Below, piece after piece: positions 38,213 to 46,583 of a stretch of DNA of 64,000 nucleotides (the first letter of the stretch is position 1; the number at the start of each line of letters is the position of its first letter). Below the pieces are notes generated by a model. That model ran no database searches and was not told where the DNA came from. It saw only the letters and a list, made by a program, of their open reading frames with translations. The DNA is taken from the NCBI RefSeq assembly GCF_003634455.1, contig NZ_RBLC01000001.1, positions 248,001 to 312,000 of the forward strand, in the 5' to 3' direction. The translations under genes and the position numbers were made by a program. Source of the stretch: Flavobacterium endophyticum (lineage in GTDB: Bacteria > Bacteroidota > Bacteroidia > Flavobacteriales > Flavobacteriaceae).

Positions 38213-38893
38213 ATGAATATTCCGAAGATATTACATAAAAGAAAGTATGAATTTTTATTAGCAGCATTGCTGATTCATCTTTTTATTGCTGTATTGCTGT
38301 ATGATTTGGATTTTTACACCAACATTATTTGGCCTTTAAACATGCTCATTTTAGGAATTTTTAGCTTGGGAATTTTTTCAGAAAAATCAAGAATGCAGCT
38401 CATTTTCAAGAATATTCTTCTCGCATTGATCATCTTCCTTCCTATTTCTATCATTTACTTGAAACCGACTCCGTTGATGATGGAGTTGATCAATATTGCC
38501 CATATCGCATTCTACTGCTATATTTTTATTGAAGTCTTGCGTTATTTGCTAAAGCCGAGCTATATTAATTCTGATATCGTTTCTGCTTCAGCTTGTGGCT
38601 ATTTGCTGCTGATAGAAATCGGAATCTTTTCGATGCAAGCCATTTATTATGGAACTACCAATCCGTTCAAAGGTATCGATACCACTTCTTTCACTACCAT
38701 ATATCTCGATATTGTTTATTTTTGCAGCATTACGGTTACCAGCATCGGATTTGGAGACATTGTGCCTTCTAATCATTATGCAAAACTGGCAACGTCTATT
38801 TTGGGAATTGCAGGTCAGTTTTATTCGGTAGTATTGGTGGGAATAATGATTAGCAAGTATACTTCGGAAACTGGAAATTCGTCTAAAAAATAA
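38213..38893 (+). CDS. Ion channel with K+-type selectivity filter
   Basis: A 226-residue membrane protein with about six hydrophobic segments. The C-terminal pair and P-loop form an Ion_trans_2 pore: CSITVTSIGFGDIVPSNHY, whose filter TSIGFGD (residues 176-182) is a GFGD variant of the K+ signature, then a last helix GQFYSVVLVGIMISKY. There is no voltage-sensor arginine ladder and no cytosolic RCK domain. First gene of a three-gene operon: a bestrophin starts 3 nt after its stop, followed by carbonic anhydrase. Confidence 0.85.
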   Translation: MNIPKILHKRKYEFLLAALLIHLFIAVLLYDLDFYTNIIWPLNMLILGIFSLGIFSEKSRMQLIFKNILLALIIFLPISIIYLKPTPLMMELINIAHIAFYCYIFIEVLRYLLKPSYINSDIVSASACGYLLLIEIGIFSMQAIYYGTTNPFKGIDTTSFTTIYLDIVYFCSITVTSIGFGDIVPSNHYAKLATSILGIAGQFYSVVLVGIMISKYTSETGNSSKK

Positions 38894-38896
38894 ATT

Positions 38897-39913
38897 ATGC
38901 ATTCAGGAAAACAATACTCCCTAAAAGAATTTATCATCTGGACCAGAAGAGACATCTATTGGATTTTTCTGCTCGCTGCGATTCCGACTGCTCTTTTTGA
39001 TTTTTTCGAATTTAAATGGCTCGCCATTCCTTGGGTTCCGATTGCCATGATCGGCACGGCAGCAGCATTTATTGTAGGTTTCCGGAACACGCAAACGTAT
39101 AACCGATTATGGAAAGCAAGGCAGATTTACGGAAGCATCGTCAATACGAGTCGTACCTGGGGAATCATGGCGAAAGATTTTATAACAAACTCACTTACTT
39201 CAACTGCAACCGAAGAAGAACTTCATTCGATACGCAAGACACTAATCTACAGACATATTGCATGGCTCACGGCACTGCGTTTCCAACTAAGAGAAAAAAG
39301 AGCTTGGGAAAACATGGACAAGCCATCTAACAAAGAATACCAGCAATTGTACAAAGTCTTGGAATACGAAACCACACTAGAGACAGAACTTCAAAAATAC
39401 CTAAGCCAAGAAGAGCTGAATTATATCGTAAGTAAAAAAAATAGGGCGACCCAAATTATAACCCTGCAATCAAAACACCTTAAAGAACTTGCCGAAAAAG
39501 GACTCTTAAGCGAATTTAAGCACGTAGCTTTGGAAGACCGACTTAAAGATTTATTCGACCATCAAGGAAGATGCGAACGCATAAAAAACTTCCCTTATCC
39601 GCGCCAATTTGCAAGTATAAATATGTTTTTCATCCGACTGTTCGTCATCATGCTGCCGTTCGGCCTCATCAATGAATTTGCTAAATTAGGAGAACATTGC
39701 GTATGGTTTACCGTTCCGTTTAGCGTCATCGTCGGCTGGGTATTCAATTCGATGGAACGCGTTGGCGAAAGCACTGAAAATCCTTTTGAAGGAAGCGCAA
39801 ACGATGTTCCGATTACCGTAATGAGCAGAACTATAGAAATAGATTTAAAAGACATGCTGGACGAAACCGACCTGCCTCCAGCCATAACACCAATCAACAA
39901 TATTTTAATGTAA
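38897..39913 (+). CDS. Bestrophin-family ion channel (UPF0187)
   Basis: A 338-residue bestrophin homologue. The N-terminal helices SLKEFIIWTRRDIYWIFLLAAIPTALFDF and IPWVPIAMIGTAAAFIVGFRNTQTYNRLWKARQIYGSIVN contain the family-typical G-F-R-N-x-x-x-Y-x-R-x-W-E/K-A-R motif. Later helices (MFFIRLFVIMLPFGLINEF) and the C-terminal ENPFEGSANDVPI, similar to the bestrophin Ca-clasp region, are present. Eukaryotic members conduct chloride and bicarbonate; at least one bacterial homologue is cation selective, so the ion is uncertain. It lies between a K+-type channel and a carbonic anhydrase. Confidence 0.9.
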   Translation: MHSGKQYSLKEFIIWTRRDIYWIFLLAAIPTALFDFFEFKWLAIPWVPIAMIGTAAAFIVGFRNTQTYNRLWKARQIYGSIVNTSRTWGIMAKDFITNSLTSTATEEELHSIRKTLIYRHIAWLTALRFQLREKRAWENMDKPSNKEYQQLYKVLEYETTLETELQKYLSQEELNYIVSKKNRATQIITLQSKHLKELAEKGLLSEFKHVALEDRLKDLFDHQGRCERIKNFPYPRQFASINMFFIRLFVIMLPFGLINEFAKLGEHCVWFTVPFSVIVGWVFNSMERVGESTENPFEGSANDVPITVMSRTIEIDLKDMLDETDLPPAITPINNILM

Positions 39914-39919
39914 ACTATT

Positions 39920-40552
39920 ATGGAATTAGAAAAAGTATTCAAAAATAACGAAAAGTGGATCGCTGAAAAATTAGAAAAAGATCCAGACTATTTTGCAAAT
40001 TTGTCGAAAGGACAAAGTCCTGATATTCTGTATATCGGATGTTCGGATAGCCGCGTTACGGCAGAAGATTTGATGGGAGTTTCTCCTGGTGAAGTTTTCG
40101 TACACAGAAACATCGCCAATATGGTCATCAGTATTGACCTGAATGTAATGTCGGTCTTAAATTATGCCGTAAATTATTTGCATGTAAACCACGTGGTAGT
40201 CTGCGGACATTATTTCTGTGGAGGTGTAAAAGCAGCGATGCAGGCAGAAGATTTAGGCGTGCTCAATCCGTGGTTGCGAAATATCCGTGACGTTTACCGC
40301 CTTCATAAGAACGAGCTTAACGCAATTGAAGACGAAACTCAAAAATACAACCGATTGGTCGAATTAAATGTACAAGAACAGTGCATCAATCTCGTCAAGA
40401 CTGCTGAAGTGCAAAAAGCGTATAGCGAAAGAGGGCTTCAGATTCATGGCTGGGTTTTCGACATACACTCTGGAAAGCTAATCGATCTAAAACTAGATTT
40501 TGACCATATCATGAAAAACATCATGGAAATTTATAATCTTGGGCACGATTAA
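39920..40552 (+). CDS. can: Beta-carbonic anhydrase
   Basis: A 210-residue beta-class carbonic anhydrase catalysing CO2/bicarbonate interconversion in the cytosol. Zinc ligands Cys41, His97 and Cys100 are in CSDSR and CGHYFCGG; the Asp43-Arg45 gate dyad is present. Length equals E. coli Can. It begins 6 nt after the bestrophin stop, so it is cotranscribed with two channel genes, suggesting linked bicarbonate or pH handling. A strong bidirectional terminator follows immediately. Confidence 0.95.
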   Translation: MELEKVFKNNEKWIAEKLEKDPDYFANLSKGQSPDILYIGCSDSRVTAEDLMGVSPGEVFVHRNIANMVISIDLNVMSVLNYAVNYLHVNHVVVCGHYFCGGVKAAMQAEDLGVLNPWLRNIRDVYRLHKNELNAIEDETQKYNRLVELNVQEQCINLVKTAEVQKAYSERGLQIHGWVFDIHSGKLIDLKLDFDHIMKNIMEIYNLGHD

Positions 40553-40592
40553 AAAAAAAATCCCTTTACGTTTTGTAAAGGGATTTTTTTTT
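40552..40592. terminator. Bidirectional terminator after carbonic anhydrase
   Basis: TCCCTTTAC pairs with GTAAAGGGA, continued by an A9/T9 tract; it overlaps the ends of both convergent genes. Confidence 0.94.
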
Positions 40593-41529
40593 ATAAATGA
40601 ATTGCCTCTTGTTTGGCACTTTCAAATTCAGAAACCATGGTATCTATAATTTCTTTAACCGGTTTTATATCGTGGATGAGGCCAGAAATTTGTCCGATTT
40701 CTAATTCGCCTTCAATTAAATCGCCTTCAAACATTCCTCTTTTGGCACGGGCTCTTCCTAACAAGACTTTCAAATCATCTGGAGTCGGACATTTGGCATA
40801 AAGTTCTTGGATGTCTTGGTAGAATTTGTTTTTTATCAACCGCACTGGTGCTAATTCTTTCAACGTTACCTGCGTTCCGCCCTCTTCTAAATCAACGATA
40901 GTCTTTTTAAAATCATCATGTGAAGAGCTTTCAACCGACGCCGCAAAACGGCTTCCAACTTGCACTCCATCAGCGCCTAAAACCATAGCTGCCAGCATTC
41001 CTCTTCCTGTCGCAATACCTCCAGCCGCAATTAACGGAATCTGTATTTTTTCACGAACCATCGGAATCAGCGTTAATGTTGTCGTTTCTTCCCTTCCGTT
41101 ATGTCCTCCGGCTTCAAAACCTTCGGCAACTACAGCATCAACTCCAGCTTCTTGGGCTTTCAATGCAAATTTTGAACTGCTGACTACATGAACAACCGTT
41201 ATTCCTTTTTCCTTTAAAAAGCTAGTCCATGTTTTCGGATTCCCTGCAGAAGTGAAAACTATTTTTACGCCTTCTTCAACAATAATATTCATGATTTCTT
41301 CGATATTCGGGTAGAGCATCGGAACGTTTACTCCAAACGGCTTGTCGGTTGCTTTTTTGCATTTTTGGATGTGTTCTCTCAAGACTTCTGGATACATCGA
41401 TCCGGCTCCGATCAACCCTAATCCTCCTGCATTGCTGACAGCACTTGCTAATTTATAACCGCTATTCCAAATCATGCCACCTTGAACGATTGGATATTGT
41501 ATGTTGAAAAGCTGCGTAATCTTATTCAT
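40591..41529 (-). CDS. Nitronate monooxygenase / FabK-like flavoprotein
   Basis: A 312-residue FMN TIM-barrel of the 2-nitropropane dioxygenase family. PIVQGGMIWNSGYKLASAVSNAGGLGLIGAG is the classic start, with VVAEGFEAGGHNGRE holding the conserved His, LIAAGGIATGRGMLAAMVLGADGVQVGSRF the phosphate-binding segment. Relatives oxidise alkyl nitronates (Ncd2) or reduce enoyl-ACP (FabK); the sequence does not separate these with certainty. The long C-terminal tail with CPTPDDLKVLLGRARAKRGMFEGDL is typical of the NMO-like bacterial branch. Confidence 0.85.
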   Translation of the reverse strand: MNKITQLFNIQYPIVQGGMIWNSGYKLASAVSNAGGLGLIGAGSMYPEVLREHIQKCKKATDKPFGVNVPMLYPNIEEIMNIIVEEGVKIVFTSAGNPKTWTSFLKEKGITVVHVVSSSKFALKAQEAGVDAVVAEGFEAGGHNGREETTTLTLIPMVREKIQIPLIAAGGIATGRGMLAAMVLGADGVQVGSRFAASVESSSHDDFKKTIVDLEEGGTQVTLKELAPVRLIKNKFYQDIQELYAKCPTPDDLKVLLGRARAKRGMFEGDLIEGELEIGQISGLIHDIKPVKEIIDTMVSEFESAKQEAIHL

Positions 41530-41591
41530 TTAAATGATTTATAGTATTATTTTATTGGTTTTTATTTGATTCTATCTTGAAATTCAGGGAA

Positions 41592-43202
41592 TTATTTTAT
41601 GGCTAATTTTCCGGTTTGGTAATTGGTTCCTGCTTTAATTTTATAAAAATAAATACCTGCTACCAAATTTTCAACCGAAAAACTCGGCCTTGAATTTTGG
41701 ATTTCCGTATACAGAATTTCTTGTCCCAGATTGTTATAAATAGAAACCTGAGCTTTTTCATAGTCATTCGGAAAGGCCAAATTTACAATAGAAGTGGCTG
41801 GATTTGGATAAATGGTAAATGTTTTAGAAGAAAAAGTAGGAACTTCCAAAGCATTTGTCAAAGCCAAATTAAAATCCGGAATTCCATATCCGAACTGATC
41901 GTTTGGCGTGTTGTATAAATGAGCCGATTGCTTGATCAACTGCATGATTTCTGTATTCGTCTTGTTCGGAAAAGCCTGCCACAAGCAAGCTACCATTCCT
42001 GCTATAATAGGTGACGAAAAAGAAGTGCCGTTAGCAAACACAACATTTCCTAACTGATTGGAAACGACTGCTGCTTCACCTTGAGCCATGACATCAGGCT
42101 TGACCCTAAAATCTGCAGAAGGCCCGATAGAGCTAAAACTTGCATACAATTTTGTTGATGTCACCGCACCAACAGCCAAAACATTTTCTGCATCGGCTGG
42201 AGCACCGATATGCGGCTCTGGGCCAGCTCCTGTATTTCCAGCAGAAGCCACGCAAATCATACCACGAGAATAGGCAATTTCTGCTCCACGAGAAATAAAA
42301 GTCGTCGTGCCATTCATGTTAAAATATGCATAGCTATAATCAGGATTGTTGTAGCCGAAATAGCTTAAAGAGGTATTGATTATATCTACGCCCAAACTAT
42401 CTGCCAGTTCTGCGGCTTCAACCCAGTAGGATTCTTCAACAGGGTTTTCATCCAAAATATCTTCTGTGATAAAAAGATAATAAGAAGCATCTGGAGCTGT
42501 TCCTACCAATTGGTTTTCAACATAGCCTCCCATGGTTGAAAGTACCTGCGTTCCGTGCGTGCCGCCGCTATAAAAATTAGCATTTCTGGTAACAAAATCA
42601 TAGCCTCCTAAAATCTTATTATTGACTAGAAGCCTTTGGAAAGGTTGTGCAGTATTTACATTCGGGAATCCAGCGTCCATAACCGCAATTATCTTCCCAT
42701 TTCCTGTAAAATCTTGCTGGTGCAACAGATTGCCTTTTAACATCCTGATCTGGTTGCCCGAAGTACCATATCCATAATTCACCTGAACTTCTAAATCTTT
42801 TACCCCAACCGAATTGGTTTGGCGCAACGTCCTTCCCTCTCCATTCAATGTTGGATTTGCAAATTGCACACGATCTACAAAAGCCAAATTTTCAAGACCA
42901 CGAATATCCGTTATTGACCCTCTGATATGCAAAGAATTCAACCATTTGGATTTAGCTTTTACCGTAATTCCGGACGTGGCTGTAACTTGATTGATATAGG
43001 AAACTGAAATCGGAACATCTTTATCATCAAGCGCAATATTCTGAGTCGTTCTTCTATCCAAAGCTCTTTGCGAAAGCATTTCTAAAGGATTTGCAAGATA
43101 ATGAGCTGCATCTGGCTTATCTGTAAAATACACCCAGGCATCTTCTTGGCCTATGGCATACACACTCGAAAGCAAAAGCAGTAAAAGAGTAATTTTTTTC
43201 AT
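41592..43202 (-). CDS. S8 subtilisin-like protease with type IX sorting tail
   Basis: A 536-residue secreted subtilase. A signal peptide (MKKITLLLLLLSSVYAIG) and an inhibitory propeptide region (~20-150) precede the catalytic domain with Asp176 (AVMDAGFP), His216 (GGTHGTQV), oxyanion Asn323 (SAGNTGAG) and Ser394 (NGTSFSSP). Residues ~461-536 (TIYPNPATSIVNL ... YFYKIKAG) are a type A T9SS C-terminal domain that directs export across the outer membrane, usually followed by cleavage. Substrates unknown; probably extracellular nutrition. A VOC-family gene lies just upstream on the same strand. Confidence 0.94.
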   Translation of the reverse strand: MKKITLLLLLLSSVYAIGQEDAWVYFTDKPDAAHYLANPLEMLSQRALDRRTTQNIALDDKDVPISVSYINQVTATSGITVKAKSKWLNSLHIRGSITDIRGLENLAFVDRVQFANPTLNGEGRTLRQTNSVGVKDLEVQVNYGYGTSGNQIRMLKGNLLHQQDFTGNGKIIAVMDAGFPNVNTAQPFQRLLVNNKILGGYDFVTRNANFYSGGTHGTQVLSTMGGYVENQLVGTAPDASYYLFITEDILDENPVEESYWVEAAELADSLGVDIINTSLSYFGYNNPDYSYAYFNMNGTTTFISRGAEIAYSRGMICVASAGNTGAGPEPHIGAPADAENVLAVGAVTSTKLYASFSSIGPSADFRVKPDVMAQGEAAVVSNQLGNVVFANGTSFSSPIIAGMVACLWQAFPNKTNTEIMQLIKQSAHLYNTPNDQFGYGIPDFNLALTNALEVPTFSSKTFTIYPNPATSIVNLAFPNDYEKAQVSIYNNLGQEILYTEIQNSRPSFSVENLVAGIYFYKIKAGTNYQTGKLAIK

Positions 43203-43205
43203 AAA

Positions 43206-43556
43206 TTATTGTATTGGTTGTCCAAACTTGAACAGATTACCGCTGTCATCGATTATATAAAATTCGCGCATTCCCCAAGGTTGGTTTTTTAGTGCTATTG
43301 TATCGCCTAGCACTTTCTTATACCGCTCAAAAACAGCCTCAATATCATTTACGCGAATATAGCAGCTTGAGTTTTCTGCAACTATTTTATCATCGCATTT
43401 CCATAAATGAATTTCAATACCATCCCAAACAAAAATCAGAAGATCATCATATTCGTTTGCTAGTTTGCAGCCTAAAATTTCTTGGTAAAATTTTTTAGAT
43501 TTTTCAAAATTTAAAGATGGAAGCTGGGATATGATTTGTGCAATTTTTGAATTCAA
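43206..43556 (-). CDS. VOC/glyoxalase-like protein
   Basis: A ~116-residue single-module vicinal-oxygen-chelate protein of the bleomycin-resistance/glyoxalase type: IISQLPSLNFEKSKKFYQEILGCKLANEYDDLLIFVWDGIEIHLWKC, then NDIEAVFERYKKVLGD, WGMREFYIIDDSGNLFKFGQP. Members bind metal or drugs as dimers. Start choice: the TTG at 43556 begins NSKIAQII; an earlier TTG at 43586 overlaps a TAAATTTG box that would be its own promoter, so the shorter form is preferred. The protease stop-to-start gap is 3 nt, so they may be cotranscribed. Confidence 0.75.
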   Translation of the reverse strand: MNSKIAQIISQLPSLNFEKSKKFYQEILGCKLANEYDDLLIFVWDGIEIHLWKCDDKIVAENSSCYIRVNDIEAVFERYKKVLGDTIALKNQPWGMREFYIIDDSGNLFKFGQPIQ

Positions 43557-43583
43557 AACCTCTATTGTTTTAGATATAAAAGT

Positions 43584-43591
43584 CAAATTTA
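43584..43591 (-). promoter_or_regulatory. -7 box of the VOC/protease unit
   Basis: Minus strand reads TAAATTTG, ending inside the alternative TTG start, 28 nt upstream of the preferred start. Confidence 0.4.
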
Positions 43592-43721
43592 CAAAAATGA
43601 AATTTTATAAAACGTTTTAGCCGCCAATATTTACAGGAGTCAGACAGCTATATAAAACACTAAATATCAACGAAATAAAAAATATTTTAAAATTTATTAG
43701 GTTTTTAAAATATTTATACTC

Positions 43722-43729
43722 TAAATTTG
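43722..43729 (+). promoter_or_regulatory. -7 box of the SAM riboswitch transcript
   Basis: TAAATTTG, exact TAnnTTTG; transcription would start about 20 nt before riboswitch P1. Confidence 0.6.
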
Positions 43730-43753
43730 CACTCAAGTTCTTTAAAAGATTAT

Positions 43754-43860
43754 TCTTATCCAGAAAGACCGAGGGAATTGACCCTATGACGTCTTGGCAA
43801 CCTGTCCGTTTTCGGATAAGGTGCCACATTCAACCCTTGCTTTGGCAGGGAAAGATAAGC
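43754..43860 (+). ncRNA. SAM-I (S-box) riboswitch
   Basis: P1 is CTTATC (43755-43760) with GATAAG (43854-43859). The core contains CAGAAAGACCGAGGG, the kink-turn and SAM-site CTATGAC, CTTGGCAACC, GGTGCCACATTCAACCC and GGGAAAGATAAG in the order of the SAM-I aptamer; P2 is GGG/CCC, P3 CCT-TCCG/CGGA-AGG, P4 CCCTTGC/GCAGGG. It lies upstream of a trans-sulfuration gene and homoserine dehydrogenase, matching methionine/threonine control by S-adenosylmethionine, and is followed by a terminator. Confidence 0.95.
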
Positions 43861-43894
43861 TTAGAAAATAGTACATAATACTTCAAAATATTAT

Positions 43895-43927
43895 ATGCTC
43901 TTCTGACTTATCGGAAGAGCATTTTTT
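43895..43927 (+). terminator. Riboswitch-controlled terminator
   Basis: ATGCTCTTC pairs with GAAGAGCAT, loop TGACTTATCG, then TTTTT. Its loop contains CTTATC (43907-43912), identical to the riboswitch 5' P1 strand, so the 3' P1 strand GATAAG could pair there instead and act as antiterminator. Confidence 0.88.
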
Positions 43928-44009
43928 ATTTCTGCTCTCCCGATATCTGGTTTCGAATATTTTTTTTAAAAACAAAAAATATTTAAAAACAATCTTAAAA
44001 AGTATCAAG

Positions 44010-45188
44010 ATGAAAGAGCAGACACAAATCTTAAATTACATTCCAGTTGACGAATTAACAGGTTCTATCTCAGTTCCAATTTACCAGACTTCCACTTTCG
44101 TACAAGAAGCACCTGGCATTCACAAAGGTTTTGATTATGCACGAAGCAATAATCCTACACGAAAAGTCTTAGAAGACTTAGTCGCAAAATTAGAAAACGG
44201 AACTAATGGCTACGCTTTTTCCAGCGGCCTAGCAGCTATTGATGCGGTTGTGAAATTATTATCGGCTGGAGACGAGATTATAGCGGTTGACGATATTTAC
44301 GGCGGTGCCTTCCGCCTATTTACGCACATTTATGAAAAATTCGGAATCAAAGTAAAGTATGTCGATGCTACTGATGCTAAAAATGTAGCCGAAGCAATTA
44401 CAGACAAAACAGCTTTAATTTGGATTGAATCTCCGACGAATCCTACGCTAAAAATCGCTGACCTGCGTGCCATTGGAAAAATCGCAAAAGAAAACAATAT
44501 CTTATTTTGCGTCGATAACACTTTTGCCTCTCCTATTGCCCAAAAACCAATTGATTTTGGGGCCGACCTAATCGTGCACAGTGCAACAAAATACATTTCG
44601 GGACACAGCGACCTGATTGCAGGCTTGGTTATTACGGCAACTGAAGAATTAGGCAGTAAGATTAAGTTTATCCAAAATGCTTCGGGTGCTATCTTAGGGC
44701 CTTTCGACAGCTGGTTAGTAATACGAGGAATCGAGACTTTAAACTTGAGAATTAGACAGCATGCTGAAAATGCACAAAAAATAGCCGAATTCCTGACAAC
44801 AGAAAAACTAATCCAAAACGTTTATTACCCGGGGCTGAAAACGCACCACAACCACGAAATTGCTAAAAGTCAGCAGAAATACTTTGGGGGCGTAGTAACG
44901 TTTGATTTAGTGATTGATGACAAAGAACTGGCATCTAGAATTGTTTCGGGAACCAAATTGTTCAAGCTTGCCGAAAGTTTGGGCGGCGTGAAAAGCTTGT
45001 GTTGTTTGCCTTGCGAAATGACTCATAAATCAATTCCTGCAGAAAAAAGATACCAGTCTGGCGTGACCGACAGTTTGATCCGACTTTCTGTTGGCTTGGA
45101 AGATGCCGATGATTTGATTGCCGACTTGAAACAGGCTATCCAAAATGCAGTCAAAGAAAATGTTGCCATCGAATTCCATAAAAACTAA
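44010..45188 (+). CDS. PLP-dependent trans-sulfuration enzyme (cystathionine gamma-synthase / O-acylhomoserine sulfhydrylase type)
   Basis: A 392-residue Cys/Met-metabolism PLP enzyme. DYARSNNPTRKVLE, YAFSSGLAAIDAV, WIESPTNPTLKI, the PLP lysine in HSATKYISGHSDLIAG (Lys194) and SLGGVKSLCCLPCEMTH are family landmarks. It should make cystathionine or homocysteine from an activated homoserine; sequence does not separate CGS, OAH-sulfhydrylase and lyase with certainty, but SAM-riboswitch control favours biosynthesis. The homoserine dehydrogenase gene follows 39 nt later in the same unit. Confidence 0.9.
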   Translation: MKEQTQILNYIPVDELTGSISVPIYQTSTFVQEAPGIHKGFDYARSNNPTRKVLEDLVAKLENGTNGYAFSSGLAAIDAVVKLLSAGDEIIAVDDIYGGAFRLFTHIYEKFGIKVKYVDATDAKNVAEAITDKTALIWIESPTNPTLKIADLRAIGKIAKENNILFCVDNTFASPIAQKPIDFGADLIVHSATKYISGHSDLIAGLVITATEELGSKIKFIQNASGAILGPFDSWLVIRGIETLNLRIRQHAENAQKIAEFLTTEKLIQNVYYPGLKTHHNHEIAKSQQKYFGGVVTFDLVIDDKELASRIVSGTKLFKLAESLGGVKSLCCLPCEMTHKSIPAEKRYQSGVTDSLIRLSVGLEDADDLIADLKQAIQNAVKENVAIEFHKN

Positions 45189-45227
45189 TCCTATCCTATT
45201 TTAATCATCATATAAATAACACTCAAA

Positions 45228-46424
45228 ATGTCAAGAAAAAAATTAAATATAGGATTGTTTGGTTTCGGATGCGTCGGTTTCGGACTGTATGAAGTTTTAC
45301 AGAAAACCCCTGGACTAAAAGCAAACATCAAGAATATCTGCGTAAAAGACAGAAACAAAACGCGCGAAATTGGTGTAGAAAACTTCACTTTCGACAAGAA
45401 TGATATCTTCAATGATCCGGAAATCAACGTCATTGTAGAATTGATCGACGATGCCGATGCGGCGTATGAAATTGTAACTACAGCCTTAAAAAGTGGCAAA
45501 GCAGTGGTTTCTGCCAACAAAAAAATGATTGCAGAGCATTTTGAAGAACTGCTCGAATTGCAGCGAAAACACAATGTCCCATTATTGTATGAAGCCGCGT
45601 GCTGTGCGAGCATGCCGATTATCCGAAATTTAGAAGAATACTATGATAACGATCTTTTGGAATCCATCCAAGGCATCGTGAATGGTTCTACTAATTACAT
45701 CCTTACCAAGACGTTCAAGGAAAATCTATCGTATGATGAGGCGCTGAAGCAGGCACAGGAAAAAGGCTTTGCCGAAAGCAATCCGATCTTAGACACGGGC
45801 GGCTTTGATGCCAAATACAAGTTGTTGATTTTGCTAGCGCATTCTTTCGGATATATTGCAAAACCTGAGGATTTACTGAATATAGGAATTAATAATATTG
45901 GCGGTTTAGAATTAAAATATGCTCGAGAAAAAGGGTTAAAGATTAAGCTTGTAGCTCAAGCTTTTAAAAATAATGATGGAAACATTTCGGCTTTTGTTAT
46001 TCCAAAATTCGTAGATACAGAAGATCGCTTGTTTAACGTGGATGATGTTTTTAATGGCGTGATTACGAAAACCAGTTTTGCAGACGAGCAGTTCTTTGTT
46101 GGGAAAGGCGCGGGTGCTCATCCGACAGCTTCGGCTGTCTTGAGCGATATTTCTGCTTTGAGCTATGATTACCAGTACGAGTACAAAAAAATTGCACAGC
46201 AGGAAAACATAAGCTTGTCTGATGACGTAAATTTGAAAGTATTCTTAAGACATCAGATTGAGGATGCAGCTACTTTAAAGAAGCATTTTTCAACTATTGA
46301 CGAATCGTATCTAAATCATGAGTCGGGTTATATCACCGGAACCATTTCCTTAGAAAACTTACGAAATATACATTTTGATGAAAGCTTTGATAAATCTTTT
46401 GTTTTGCTGGAAATTGCTAATTAG
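45228..46424 (+). CDS. Homoserine dehydrogenase
   Basis: A 398-residue NAD(P)-dependent homoserine dehydrogenase reducing aspartate semialdehyde to homoserine for methionine and threonine. The Rossmann start IGLFGFGCVGFGLYEVL has GxGxxG, SANKKMIAEHF lies in the nucleotide domain, and NGSTNYILTKTF with GFAESNPILDTGGFDAKYKLLIL is the catalytic signature region. The C-terminal ~80 residues could be a degenerate regulatory domain, but no ACT motif is clear. Placed second in the riboswitch operon, so methionine supply is coupled to precursor supply. Confidence 0.93.
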   Translation: MSRKKLNIGLFGFGCVGFGLYEVLQKTPGLKANIKNICVKDRNKTREIGVENFTFDKNDIFNDPEINVIVELIDDADAAYEIVTTALKSGKAVVSANKKMIAEHFEELLELQRKHNVPLLYEAACCASMPIIRNLEEYYDNDLLESIQGIVNGSTNYILTKTFKENLSYDEALKQAQEKGFAESNPILDTGGFDAKYKLLILLAHSFGYIAKPEDLLNIGINNIGGLELKYAREKGLKIKLVAQAFKNNDGNISAFVIPKFVDTEDRLFNVDDVFNGVITKTSFADEQFFVGKGAGAHPTASAVLSDISALSYDYQYEYKKIAQQENISLSDDVNLKVFLRHQIEDAATLKKHFSTIDESYLNHESGYITGTISLENLRNIHFDESFDKSFVLLEIAN

Positions 46425-46532
46425 TGCCTTTTTACTGGTTATTTTTCCAAGCAATAGGAGACTTCAATAAGCGATGAAGAATGCTAGCTAGCTATACTAT
46501 TTCAATTGTTTGTTTATATATTTTGTTCATTA

Positions 46533-46562
46533 AAAAACCCGACAATTTCTTGTCGGGTTTTT
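46533..46562. terminator. Bidirectional terminator between homoserine dehydrogenase and mnmA
   Basis: AAAAACCCGACAA pairs with TTGTCGGGTTTTT, 13 bp, TTTC loop. Confidence 0.95.
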
Positions 46563-46583
46563 ATCTATGATAGTATTTTCAAA

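Noticed and set aside
46480..46495. GCTAGCTAGC palindrome near 46487
   Set aside because: Short self-complementary repeat with no loop and no recurrence elsewhere in the window.
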